This document shows, piece after piece, positions 17,634 through 26,401 of a stretch of 64,000 nt of DNA; the first letter of the stretch is position 1, and every line of letters begins with the position of its first letter. Location: positions 54,743-118,742 of the forward strand of contig NZ_JACSQA010000002.1 of NCBI RefSeq assembly GCF_014836845.1. The letters are read 5' to 3'. The DNA comes from Ureibacillus galli. GTDB lineage: Bacteria; Bacillota; Bacilli; Bacillales_A; Planococcaceae. The position numbers and the translations under genes are program-made. The notes beneath the pieces are model-generated. The model had not been told where the DNA came from and made no database searches. It saw only the letters and a program-made list of their open reading frames with translations.

Positions 17634-19091
17634 ATGCAACTTACAAAGCAAAACTTATTCTCAAAAGATTTCCTTCAAATTTTTATTTTATTAATTTTTA
17701 CATTTGCTGTACTTGCTCTCCCTTCTAAAATAACGATTATATTAACAACTTTAGTTTTTATCATTTTCGCTTTTATAAAACCTTTCGAAAGTATTTTATA
17801 CTTAGTTATTTATGTTGCCATTCGGCCATTTTTAATCGAGGTCAATACCGGTATGAAATATATCGGTGATATCATTACGTTTATTTTATTAGTAAAATGC
17901 CTGATTTCAAGTAAATTTGATATGAAGAATTTATTAAAATTCAAATTATTTGAATGGGCATTCTTTATCTTTTTAATATTTGGTGCGTTAATTGGATATT
18001 TCAATGGTGTTAGTGTTGGTGCAATTTTATTCCAAGTCCGTACATTTATCATTATGTACTTTATTTACTTCTTCTTATCTAGAAGTCAATTACCCATTAA
18101 TTTTATGACAAAACTAGCTTGGACAGGTGTCGGTTTAGGTTGGTTAATATCATTACATGGCATCGTTGAAAAAATCTCGATTCGTCAATGGCTGCTACCT
18201 TACAATTGGAAACATATGGTGCTATCTACAGAGAATATTTCTAGAATTTATGGGTTAGCAGGAAACCCAAATTCATTAGCTCTTATATTAATGTTTTGTA
18301 TTATTTCCGTTTTTGTATTGAAACATCTATTTAAAAATCATGAGCATAAAGTTTTCTTAAATATAAGTCTCGTGCTCTTTATGGGAATCTTTATTTTAAC
18401 TTTCTCGAGAGGAACTTTAATATCTGCCTTTGTTTTAGGGGTTATTTATATTTTCTTATCTAGACGCTTCTATTTAATTAAACAAATAGCCATTAGTTTA
18501 GTAGCATCCGTTCTACTTGTTTACTTCCCTATAATTGGAGGGGTGAATTTAGCACAATCGATGGGTGTGGAAGCTCCGGACGGAATTGCAGGGGGTATTG
18601 GAGACCGTTTTAATCAAACAATCGATGAAAAAAATATTGAACTAATGGTTTCTAATGGGCGAGTTTTTTATATAAAGAAAGGGTTTGAAATTTTTAGTGA
18701 CCATCCTATTACAGGTACGGGATTCGGTACATTCGGTGGTGCTGCTACCCTTTCCTATGGATCACCTATTTATGAAGACTATGGAATCGATTTATCGATT
18801 TATTACGATAATAAAATTTATTCCGATAACCAATATATTCAAATCATCGCTGAAACCGGGACAATCGGCGTCATTTTATTTGGGATATTTTTAATTTCAA
18901 TGGTTCTCCTGTTTTGGAAACGAAAGAATACAAGTTTCGGACAATTTATGATTGCTTTATGGATATCAACCGGATGTTCAGGGGCATATTATAATATTTG
19001 GGAATTGAAAATTTATACTTTAATCTTCTTTATTATTATAGGGGTATTTGCAGTACAACATAACCTTTACAAACAATACGATATAAAGTAA
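17634..19091 (+). CDS. O-antigen ligase/polymerase-like membrane protein (Wzy_C domain)
   Basis: A 485-residue protein with about ten to twelve membrane helices and a large extracytoplasmic loop (about residues 300-400), the layout of O-antigen ligases and polymerases (WaaL/Wzy). Family-like features are YGLAGNPNSLALILM, LTFSRGTLISAFVLG and, at the end of the loop, GTGFGTFGG plus DNQYIQIIAETGTIGVILFG. It would polymerise or transfer lipid-linked repeat units outside the membrane. It is divergent from the GT4-flippase pair across 300 bases, so together they supply assembly, flipping and polymerisation steps of one polysaccharide; that grouping is inference. Confidence 0.88.
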   Translation: MQLTKQNLFSKDFLQIFILLIFTFAVLALPSKITIILTTLVFIIFAFIKPFESILYLVIYVAIRPFLIEVNTGMKYIGDIITFILLVKCLISSKFDMKNLLKFKLFEWAFFIFLIFGALIGYFNGVSVGAILFQVRTFIIMYFIYFFLSRSQLPINFMTKLAWTGVGLGWLISLHGIVEKISIRQWLLPYNWKHMVLSTENISRIYGLAGNPNSLALILMFCIISVFVLKHLFKNHEHKVFLNISLVLFMGIFILTFSRGTLISAFVLGVIYIFLSRRFYLIKQIAISLVASVLLVYFPIIGGVNLAQSMGVEAPDGIAGGIGDRFNQTIDEKNIELMVSNGRVFYIKKGFEIFSDHPITGTGFGTFGGAATLSYGSPIYEDYGIDLSIYYDNKIYSDNQYIQIIAETGTIGVILFGIFLISMVLLFWKRKNTSFGQFMIALWISTGCSGAYYNIWELKIYTLIFFIIIGVFAVQHNLYKQYDIK

Positions 19092-19527
19092 TTCTCGATA
19101 AAATCCATTTAAAAAGACACTTATGAAGATAAGGAACAGTTTAACTGTTTCCCCACTCCGAATAAGTGTCTTTTGTAGTCTTTTAGCCATATATGGTGTT
19201 AGACATTCACAAAGTGTGACAAAGTATATATCTATTCTACAATTGAATCCTTTTCACTGCAATGTTTACGAACTTTCTAAACAATTCTAATTATGATTTG
19301 TGATTAGATTCGAACTTATTTCAATCGAAATGATCATCCCTTTTCTCAAATCTCTTATTTATCGAATTAATTATATTTTTTCATCTATTACGCGAATCTC
19401 CAAAAATATAATCCTCCCAAACTGTTCTATATGAAATTTTCAAAATACCATTGTTGTTATATAACATATTATGATATTATCTTATTATGAAAATTGAGAA
19501 TATTTAAAAAGGGATGGGGGTTTATAA
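19092..19527. other. Intergenic region before cstA
   Basis: Holds the terminator of the upstream gene (19112-19174) and, near 19452-19482, a weak promoter-like TTGTTG with TATTAT at 18-base spacing ahead of cstA. The rest is AT-rich and shows no coding character. Confidence 0.45.
19112..19174 (+). terminator. Terminator after the O-antigen ligase-like gene
   Basis: AAAAGACACTTAT (19112-19124) pairs perfectly with ATAAGTGTCTTTT (19162-19174). Inside is a second stem, GGAACAGT with ACTGTTTCC, giving a long two-part hairpin 20 bases past the stop. Confidence 0.75.
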
Positions 19528-20988
19528 ATGGTTACATTTCTAATATGTATTGCAATTTTAATTGTAGGCTATTTTACATATGGCAAGTATGTAGAAAAAA
19601 TCTTTGGTTCTAAATCAGAACGACCAACTCCTGCATATGTGAATGCGGATGGTGTTGATTATGTTCCAATGTCAACTTACAAAAATTCATTAATCCAGTT
19701 ACTGAACATTGCGGGGACAGGCCCAGTATTCGGACCTATTGCTGGGGCACTTTACGGTCCCGTAGCATTTATTTGGATTGTTGTAGGTTGTATATTTGCT
19801 GGCGCTGTTCATGATTACTTAACAGGTATGATTTCAATCCGAAATAAAGGGGCACATGTACCAGAGTTAGTTTCGAAGTTTTTAGGGAAGTTTATGAAGC
19901 ATGTTGTAAACGTTTTCGCACTTTTACTTTTATTATTAGTTGGTACCGTTTTCGTTACGTCACCAGCGATGTTAATTAATAATTTACTAGATGGAAAGGT
20001 AGCCCTTGCTATTATTGTAGGTGTTATTTTCTTCTACTACATTTTAGCAACGTTATTGCCGGTGGATAAAATAATTGGTCGGCTTTATCCTTATTTCGGC
20101 GCGCTTTTAGTTCTTTCGGCTCTAGGAGTAGGAATTGGATTAATCGTAACTGGTGCACCAATTCCAGAGTTAAGTTTTCAAAATATGCACCCAAATGATT
20201 TACCTATTTTCCCACTATTATTCTTTACAATCACTTGTGGTGCTTTATCTGGATTCCATGCTACTCAAACACCGATCATTTCCCGTACGACACAAAATGA
20301 AAAACAAGGTCGTAAAATTTTCTATGGTATGATGATTGCAGAAGGTATTATCGCCATGATTTGGGCCGCAGCAGCCATGAGTTTGTTTGATGGCTACGGC
20401 GGTTTAAATGAAATGTTAGCTGCTGGAGGACCTGCAGCTGTAGTAAGTGAAGTTTCATTATTAATGATGGGTTCCATTGGAGGTACATTAGCGATTTTAG
20501 GAGTTGTTGTTTTACCAATTACATCTGGGGATACAGCATTCCGCGCAGCACGTATGATCATTGCGGACTATTTCAAATTTGGTCAGTCAAAACTATTAAG
20601 CCGTTTATGGATTGCCATTCCATTATTCGTCATTTCATACGCTTTAACGAAAATTGACTTTAATATATTATGGCAATACTTCTCTTGGGCTAACCAAGTA
20701 ACAGCCGTTATCGCCCTTTGGGTCGGTGCAATGTATTTATTCTTAGCAAAGAAGAACCATTGGATTGCCACAGTACCAGCTACCTTTATGACAGTAATGG
20801 TCAATGTGTATATTCTTTACGAACCAACAATGGGATTCGGCATACCACTGAACGCTTCTTATATTGGAGGGATTGTAGCAACGTTGGCTATTGTAGCTGT
20901 CTTCTTTAATACAGCCCATAAAAAACGAGGAACATCTTTCCTATTAGATGAAGATGTCTCTCGATTTAACGTAAATGAAGTGAAATAA
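19528..20988 (+). CDS. cstA: Carbon starvation protein CstA family transporter
   Basis: A 486-residue membrane protein with about fourteen hydrophobic segments. CstA proteins import peptides or pyruvate during carbon limitation. The family core is clear: LLNIAGTGPVFGPIAGALYGPVAFIWIVVG near residue 55, GAVHDYLTGMISIRNKG near 90 and SGFHATQTPIISRT near 240. It is the short version of the family, not the roughly 700-residue enterobacterial type. It is monocistronic, with GGGATGGGGG as ribosome site and a strong terminator, and interrupts the polysaccharide genes. Substrate cannot be decided from sequence. Confidence 0.95.
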   Translation: MVTFLICIAILIVGYFTYGKYVEKIFGSKSERPTPAYVNADGVDYVPMSTYKNSLIQLLNIAGTGPVFGPIAGALYGPVAFIWIVVGCIFAGAVHDYLTGMISIRNKGAHVPELVSKFLGKFMKHVVNVFALLLLLLVGTVFVTSPAMLINNLLDGKVALAIIVGVIFFYYILATLLPVDKIIGRLYPYFGALLVLSALGVGIGLIVTGAPIPELSFQNMHPNDLPIFPLLFFTITCGALSGFHATQTPIISRTTQNEKQGRKIFYGMMIAEGIIAMIWAAAAMSLFDGYGGLNEMLAAGGPAAVVSEVSLLMMGSIGGTLAILGVVVLPITSGDTAFRAARMIIADYFKFGQSKLLSRLWIAIPLFVISYALTKIDFNILWQYFSWANQVTAVIALWVGAMYLFLAKKNHWIATVPATFMTVMVNVYILYEPTMGFGIPLNASYIGGIVATLAIVAVFFNTAHKKRGTSFLLDEDVSRFNVNEVK

Positions 20989-20990
20989 AT

Positions 20991-21037
20991 AAAACACCTT
21001 CACCAGTTGATTAAACACTTTTGGTGAAGGTGTTTTT
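20991..21037. terminator. Terminator between cstA and tagA
   Basis: AAAACACCTTCACCA (20991-21005) pairs perfectly with TGGTGAAGGTGTTTT (21022-21036) and is followed by T. It can also serve the convergent tagA, which ends 75 bases away. Confidence 0.9.
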
Positions 21038-21111
21038 CGATTTCAATTAAATAACTCATAAGGAAATATCCCACATTTACAATATATTTTTCCTACTAGT
21101 ACAACAGTAAT

Positions 21112-21843
21112 TTAAATTTTATGTTGTTTTCGAACCGAATGTCTTACTACTTCAACAAGAAAACGAGGTAAAGCTAATTGGCGTTTAAATCGCTTCGGTT
21201 CCTTTAATAACCGGTAAAACCATTCTAAACCAAGGTGTTGAAATATTGCAGGAGCTCTTTTTACTGTTCCAGCTAAAACATCGAAACTTCCTCCAACTCC
21301 TTGAAAAATTGTTGGGTAAAGTTGATTACGATATTGGTTTATCCAGTTTTCTTGTTTTGGGCTACCCATTGCGACAAATAATATGTCCGGTTTTACTGCA
21401 TTTATATTCGAAATGACTTTTTCCATATTGTTTTCATAACCATCTTGTGTTCCAACAATTTTAATACTCGGGTATAATTCCTTTAATTTTTTTGCAGCCT
21501 TATCTGCTACTCCACACTTACCACCGTATAAAAAAATTGATTTATCTTTGTTCGATGCCTCTTCACAAATACGCATCATCATTTCAACACCGGTTACGCG
21601 TTCATGGATTTTCCCTTTTTGGATTTTAGATGCAATGATAACACCAATACCATCAGGGATTTGAATTTCAGCATCATTTAGCAATTTTTTTAATGTTTCA
21701 TTGTCTTTTGCATTCATTATTTTTTCAGGGTTGATTGCAACAATTAATGTTTTTTCTTTCCTCTCGATTCGACTGAATATTTCTTGAATAAGTCTATCGT
21801 ACTTTTCAGTATTCACTTGAATCCCAAGTACTTTTTCTTTCAT
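21112..21843 (-). CDS. tagA: WecG/TagA/CpsF family ManNAc transferase
   Basis: A GT26 glycosyltransferase of 243 residues that adds N-acetylmannosamine to GlcNAc-PP-undecaprenol, the second committed step after TagO. Conserved elements include AINPEKIMNAKDN, the catalytic-Asp region IQIPDGIGVIIASK near residue 62, GGKCGVADKAAKKL and the family hallmark FVAMGSPKQENWI near residue 153. The basic C-terminal tail (RLLKEPKRFKRQLALPRF) is the membrane-docking part. It is peripheral at the inner membrane face. The dehydrogenase upstream on the same strand may oxidise the same UDP-ManNAc donor, suggesting a ManNAc/ManNAcA-containing polymer. Confidence 0.95.
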   Translation of the reverse strand: MKEKVLGIQVNTEKYDRLIQEIFSRIERKEKTLIVAINPEKIMNAKDNETLKKLLNDAEIQIPDGIGVIIASKIQKGKIHERVTGVEMMMRICEEASNKDKSIFLYGGKCGVADKAAKKLKELYPSIKIVGTQDGYENNMEKVISNINAVKPDILFVAMGSPKQENWINQYRNQLYPTIFQGVGGSFDVLAGTVKRAPAIFQHLGLEWFYRLLKEPKRFKRQLALPRFLVEVVRHSVRKQHKI

Positions 21844-21920
21844 ATTTGTACAACCGTCCTTTTAGACAAAGAAGGCAGCTTAAACAAATTTCTGCCCCAA
21901 TGTGATGGTTTGGTAATCTT

Positions 21921-23195
21921 TTATATAAACTTCGCATCGCCTAATAAATAATATTGAAAACCTGCATTTTGCCAAACTTTTCGATTTAAACAATTTTTCG
22001 TGTCAAATACTATTTTATTGTTTGTTGTAATCGTCAACGGATCAAAGGTTTTGAATTCATGATGATCGGTTAAAAATAAAAGAATATCCGCGTCCCTTGT
22101 AGCCTCCTCTAAATATTGAGTTTGTGTCTCATGATTATTTTCCTTAATATGCGGATCAAACGATACAACTTCCAATCCGAGTTGTTGTAAATAATCAATT
22201 ACGGTAATCGATGGGCTTTCACGTATATCATTTACGTTTCCTTTAAATGCTAAACCTAAAACCGCTACCTTTCCGCCTTCAATTTTATTGTCTTTTAAAA
22301 TGGATAATGTCTTTTGAGCCGTATAGGCAGGCATACTATCATTTATATGTCGCGAAAGGTGAATAAGCTGTGCATCATCCCCACCTATTTCTACAAGAAA
22401 CCATGGATCAACAGCAATACAATGGCCACCTACACCTGGTCCAGGAAAATGAATATTGACCCGCGGATGTAAATTTGCAAACTGAATCGCCTCCCAAATA
22501 TTGACCCCAATATTATCTGCTATTTTGGAAAGTTCGTTAGCAAACGCAATATTCAAATCTCGATATGTGTTTTCCATCACTTTAACGAGTTCTGCAGTAG
22601 TTGCGTCAGTTAAGTGAATCTCCCCTTGTACGAAGCTTTCATATAATTCTTTTGTTAGCTCGGCAGATTTTTCATTGATCCCACCTACGATACGATCATT
22701 TTTTACTAACTCCTCGAATATTTTCCCAGGAATCACTCTTTCGGGAGAATGGGCCACATAAATGTCTGTGCCAATTTCTAACCCTGTTTCCATCAATTCA
22801 GGAATCATAATGTTTTCAACTGTTTTCGGTGGAACTGTCGACTCCAAAATAACTAAATTTCCTTTCTTCACATAAGGAACAATCGATTTTGTTGCTTCTT
22901 TAACATAATCTAAGTTTGCGGTTTTATTTGAATTTATAGGTGTCGGAACAGAGATGATAAATGCATCTGCTTCTTGTGGTGTAGTAGATGCAGTAAAAGT
23001 TCCTTCTTCTAATGCTCGGTCCAACAATTCTTGTAAACCTTGTTCTTCTATGTGTAACTTTTTTTCATTAATATTCCGAACAACTGACGGGTTGATATCT
23101 ACACCATGTACTTTCATGCCATAGTTCGAGAACATTACTGCTGACGTTAATCCAATATACCCTAATCCAACGACACAAACTGTTTTTGTCATCAT
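21921..23195 (-). CDS. UDP-N-acetyl-D-mannosamine dehydrogenase-type nucleotide sugar dehydrogenase
   Basis: A 424-residue NAD-dependent enzyme that oxidises C6 of a UDP-sugar in two steps. The N-terminal Rossmann motif is VVGLGYIGL; PTPINSNKTANLDYV and LESTVPPKT are typical of the WecC branch; the catalytic Cys lies in PGPGVGGHCIAVDPWFL near residue 260, and the C-terminal domain carries GLAFKGNVNDIRESPS. The GHCIAVDPWFL form favours UDP-ManNAc over UDP-glucose, giving UDP-ManNAcA. It lies 77 bases upstream of tagA on the same strand with no terminator between, so co-transcription is likely. A UDP-GlcNAc substrate remains possible. Confidence 0.9.
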   Translation of the reverse strand: MMTKTVCVVGLGYIGLTSAVMFSNYGMKVHGVDINPSVVRNINEKKLHIEEQGLQELLDRALEEGTFTASTTPQEADAFIISVPTPINSNKTANLDYVKEATKSIVPYVKKGNLVILESTVPPKTVENIMIPELMETGLEIGTDIYVAHSPERVIPGKIFEELVKNDRIVGGINEKSAELTKELYESFVQGEIHLTDATTAELVKVMENTYRDLNIAFANELSKIADNIGVNIWEAIQFANLHPRVNIHFPGPGVGGHCIAVDPWFLVEIGGDDAQLIHLSRHINDSMPAYTAQKTLSILKDNKIEGGKVAVLGLAFKGNVNDIRESPSITVIDYLQQLGLEVVSFDPHIKENNHETQTQYLEEATRDADILLFLTDHHEFKTFDPLTITTNNKIVFDTKNCLNRKVWQNAGFQYYLLGDAKFI

Positions 23196-23608
23196 AGCCC
23201 ACTTTCCTTCCGTATAGAGAATAGCGTTGATTTATCGCTAAATCATACTAAAAATAAAGATGAAGTTGGAATTAATCATTCCTTCCACCAAAACATGCAT
23301 AATAGTATACAAATCCACATTAAGTTTTAGAATCTGAAAAAATGATTTAGCTTTGAATCTGCTTTTGATTATGCATCTTTACTAAAGTGTCTAATTTGAA
23401 TTTTCTATTTCTAATAATTAACTCACTAATACTCAACTCCATTCTACCCTCTCTTTTCCTTATTAGTCTTTAACAGTAGGCTTGATTAACTTTATTTTCT
23501 CATTTCAAAATGACATTCTCTACATACTTAGAATTTCTTAATATAGTTTTTACAGTTTTAACATTTTCAATAATTGGAAATAATGGGGATGTAGAGGAGG
23601 GAGTTATA
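23196..23608. other. Intergenic region upstream of the dehydrogenase gene
   Basis: About 410 AT-rich bases. The left part should hold the promoter of the dehydrogenase-tagA unit, but I see no clear hexamer pair. The right end carries the SigB-like promoter (23555-23581) and ribosome site of a tiny gene starting at 23609. Confidence 0.4.
23555..23581 (+). promoter_or_regulatory. SigB-like promoter of the tiny membrane protein gene
   Basis: GTTTTA (23555-23560) and GGAAAT (23576-23581) are 15 bases apart; each is one base away from the SigB consensus (GTTTAA, GGGWAW). The predicted RNA start lies about 20 bases before the TTG codon, leaving room for the ribosome site. It is a guess from pattern only. 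Confidence 0.3.
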
Positions 23609-23716
23609 TTGAAAGTATTAAAACAACTGTCCATATCAAAGGAAGATTGGTTATTTGGGATTGTCGGTTCTGGGATTGTGTTAGCCATCATTCAGTTATT
23701 TCTATTGATTTCATAA
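23609..23716 (+). CDS. Tiny single-span membrane protein, unknown function
   Basis: A 35-residue frame from a TTG start. The first dozen residues are polar (KVLKQLSISKEDW) and the rest is one hydrophobic helix (LFGIVGSGIVLAIIQLFLLIS). Support for a real gene: a near-ideal GAGGAGGGAG ribosome site at the right distance, a SigB-like promoter in the right place, and a terminator 32 bases after the stop. The frame is open further upstream to an ATG at 23510, but that has no ribosome site. I recognise no family. It lies between convergent genes and could be a stress-induced membrane peptide. Confidence 0.6.
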   Translation: MKVLKQLSISKEDWLFGIVGSGIVLAIIQLFLLIS

Positions 23717-23747
23717 TGTTCCCTTTACATTTTCCCCTGATAAAATA

Positions 23748-23780
23748 AAGCACCTTTGATTTTAATCAAGGTGCTTGTTT
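23748..23780. terminator. Terminator between the tiny gene and the IDEAL-domain gene
   Basis: AAGCACCTTTGATT (23748-23761) pairs with AATCAAGGTGCTT (23764-23776) with a one-base bulge; T-rich sequence follows on both strands, so it can serve both convergent genes. Confidence 0.8.
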
Positions 23781-23839
23781 TATATTGATATTGATGGACA
23801 ATCATTAGTGATAGCAAGGCACTGATTCTTATCTTGATA

Positions 23840-24313
23840 CTAATTTGACTCGTTTAATTTCTTTTTTTCATTTAATAGTTGATAAAATCTTTTTTCATCG
23901 CGCATTTCTAAAGCTTTATCAATTAATCGATCTAAATTTTGTTCTTCTAAATGACGAATCATTTTTTGAACTTCTGATTCCTCTTTATCGCTAGGAAGGA
24001 TATTTAATTGGTCTTCATTGTTTGATGCCTTTTCCAAAATAGGACTTAAATGTTCGTGTACGTTGGATATTAGAAGTAGTTGATATAATGGTAAACGAAT
24101 AAAGCGATTTCCTCTTTGGAAAACAAAAATCTCCGAAAGGTTTTCGATTTGCTTCGTATCTAAATCAATAATCATTTCCTTACCTTCAACAGGAACAAAA
24201 TGATACAGCTCGTCATCCTTTACAATTGAGAAATATTGATAAGCAAACACTAAACGCAATGTCTTTCCATTTACTTTTGTATAAAAAGGCTTCATAAACT
24301 GCACTTGAATCAT
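23840..24313 (-). CDS. IDEAL-domain protein of unknown function
   Basis: A 157-residue cytoplasmic protein. The C-terminal segment RLIDKALEMRDEKRFYQLLNEK (about residues 128-150) is a clear IDEAL motif, a short helical element found in Bacillales proteins. The N-terminal half is strand-rich (MIQVQFMKPFYTKVNGKTLRLVFAYQYFSIV) and is not a domain I can name. The ATG at 24311-24313 follows GGGAGGGGATAGA; a TTG five codons upstream lies in that ribosome site. It is divergent from the ywqB-ywqA unit. Some IDEAL proteins act in competence or stress control, but nothing here shows that role. Confidence 0.85.
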   Translation of the reverse strand: MIQVQFMKPFYTKVNGKTLRLVFAYQYFSIVKDDELYHFVPVEGKEMIIDLDTKQIENLSEIFVFQRGNRFIRLPLYQLLLISNVHEHLSPILEKASNNEDQLNILPSDKEESEVQKMIRHLEEQNLDRLIDKALEMRDEKRFYQLLNEKKKLNESN

Positions 24314-24799
24314 TCTATCCCCTCCCAATTAAGTATTTTCCGTAAATACCGATTGAACAAATAACCGTGTTGAAAGCGATTGCTTCTATATTGGAATAGA
24401 GTAGGACATACCCTTTAAAGGAACAACAGAGGATGTATTTTTTTCTGTTACTCTAACATACGAATTCATTCGCTTATTAATGCTATAGTCCCCATACTTT
24501 TCTTGTTTCAAACTTGTTTTTGTTTACTAATTTTATCGATTTTTGTCGTTTCGCTATTTACAGAATCTAAATTAAGTCTAAAAAAATTCCGTATATTTAT
24601 CATTTTTAATTATTTAATAAATTCGTGAGAAATAAGATATATTTATCCTTTTGCTTATCATTCCTATATTTTCAAGTTATAATGAAAGGAAAGACTTTTT
24701 TAGCGGATGTGTATTTGAACAATTAACTTCCGCATTGAAAAGACATCGATTTATTTTTCCTATTGGAAAAATGATTGTGTATTTCTAAGGGGCGATTAT
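24314..24799. other. Divergent intergenic region upstream of ywqB
   Basis: About 490 AT-rich bases without a convincing open frame. The ywqB promoter lies at 24655-24683. Between 24330 and 24650 I see only A/T-rich sequence and no stable hairpin or repeat. Confidence 0.45.
24655..24683 (+). promoter_or_regulatory. SigA-type promoter of ywqB-ywqA
   Basis: TTATCA (24655-24660) and TATAAT (24678-24683) are 17 bases apart. The leader to the ywqB ATG would be about 110 bases. Confidence 0.55.
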
Positions 24800-26401
24800 A
24801 TGGTGTTATCTGTTTCAACACTAGCACGAGAACAAAAAAATTTTATTATAAATCAATTAGAACACATTGAACATAATCTACATCCATCCGTAACGGAAGA
24901 CGAGGAACTAATACGCCGAGCGTTATTTGCAGTCCGAAATAAATCCGTTACCTTTGAACGTTACGTACCAACTACTTCAACTTTATATACAACCGTACAA
25001 GATGTTAGGCCGACCCATGTCATCGTTCAATTTAAAGAAGGAGAAATTCAATGTAACTGTCCTCAAGAACAATGGTGCCGACATAAAATAAGTGTCATTT
25101 TATCTTTATACCAGTACATTGATTCCGTTCAAGATTGGGCTTCAAAATGGCGTTCTAAAAAGAGTGTGAATCTACATTTGTTAGCTTCTGAACGAACACC
25201 TGAAAATTGGCTTGCGATGGTGAATGAAGTGATGTCCCATCAATTACAAGCTGGACGGCAAATTGAAAAATATCTCATTTCAAACATTGCAGAAAATGCC
25301 CACTCAAAATTGAAAAAACATACTCCTTTCGAACGAGAGTGGCAACCAATATACAATCTTTTTATCGAAATCGCTATTTTAAACAAACTATGGCAGCATA
25401 TTTTAGAAAACCAATCAAATGTCAATAATGATTATTTTGAATATTTCTTTGATAGAAGATTTGAAGTTATTCAAAATACTATTCATGAAATATCAGGAAA
25501 ATCTCGACTTTTTGCAACGGACCCTTTCTTCGATGCCCTTCAAGTATTAGTTAGGGAGTTACTCCTTGAGCGAAAGCATCACATCGGTAGAAGATTAAAT
25601 ATTTATTTACTGTTCTGGGATACGATTTTTATTGAAAAAAGAAGAGCAGAAGAAGAATTGAGCATACTACAACAATATGCTGAGGGAACTTTAGGTAATA
25701 AAAACGGGAAATTAAGTGATGATGTCCCACTTCCAACGGTTTTAAATGTTTTCCACATTATACTAAAAGATTATGATTCGTTAATGAAGAATTTAACTAC
25801 TATTCAACCGAATCAAATGAACATATACTTTGGTCTAGCGAAATTTTCTTATTCACGAAACGAAGAGAGGGCATATGAACTTATATTAAAAGCGATGCTT
25901 CCTCATTTAAATGAATATATAAACGATTACTTATTACCTTCCCAACGCCAAGTTTATGTGAGAAGAGTCCATACATTATTTGAACATATACATTTAACGG
26001 AACAAGAAGAATTAATGTTATTTTCCGCCTTTGGGGTATATGGGGTTCAACCTTATTCGCAATATTTATTGAAGGTAAAACGATACGAAGAGTGGGCTGC
26101 ACTTCATCAATTATATCCATCTTCCATCTCTTATTTGGAAACTTGTGGACTGAAGGAAGTTTTAGAAGTAGCTCCAGAAGTAACATTACCTTTATATCAC
26201 TATTATGCATTAGAGGAAGTAAATCAAAAATCAAGAATGAATTATAAACAAGCTGTTCGGATTTGGAAGATGATGAAATCGGCCGCAAAAAAATGTGGTA
26301 AAACTTACTTTTGGACAGACTATATTCAATCTATCCGTGAACAATATAAACGTTTACGTGCATTGCAAGAAGAATTAGAGAAAGGAAATTTACTGGCATG
26401 A
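24800..26401 (+). CDS. ywqB: SWIM zinc-finger protein (YwqB-like)
   Basis: A 533-residue cytoplasmic protein with a complete SWIM zinc motif, C85-x-C87-x5-C93-x-H95 (in QCNCPQEQWCRH). SWIM fingers bind nucleic acid or protein partners. The rest is long, helical and rich in Leu, Glu and Tyr, without a named domain. Its TGA overlaps the ATG of the SNF2 gene (26398-26401), so the pair is translationally coupled and probably works as one complex, as proposed for ywqB-ywqA in Bacillus subtilis. Function is not known; DNA repair or recombination is a reasonable guess from the helicase partner. Confidence 0.9.
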   Translation: MVLSVSTLAREQKNFIINQLEHIEHNLHPSVTEDEELIRRALFAVRNKSVTFERYVPTTSTLYTTVQDVRPTHVIVQFKEGEIQCNCPQEQWCRHKISVILSLYQYIDSVQDWASKWRSKKSVNLHLLASERTPENWLAMVNEVMSHQLQAGRQIEKYLISNIAENAHSKLKKHTPFEREWQPIYNLFIEIAILNKLWQHILENQSNVNNDYFEYFFDRRFEVIQNTIHEISGKSRLFATDPFFDALQVLVRELLLERKHHIGRRLNIYLLFWDTIFIEKRRAEEELSILQQYAEGTLGNKNGKLSDDVPLPTVLNVFHIILKDYDSLMKNLTTIQPNQMNIYFGLAKFSYSRNEERAYELILKAMLPHLNEYINDYLLPSQRQVYVRRVHTLFEHIHLTEQEELMLFSAFGVYGVQPYSQYLLKVKRYEEWAALHQLYPSSISYLETCGLKEVLEVAPEVTLPLYHYYALEEVNQKSRMNYKQAVRIWKMMKSAAKKCGKTYFWTDYIQSIREQYKRLRALQEELEKGNLLA

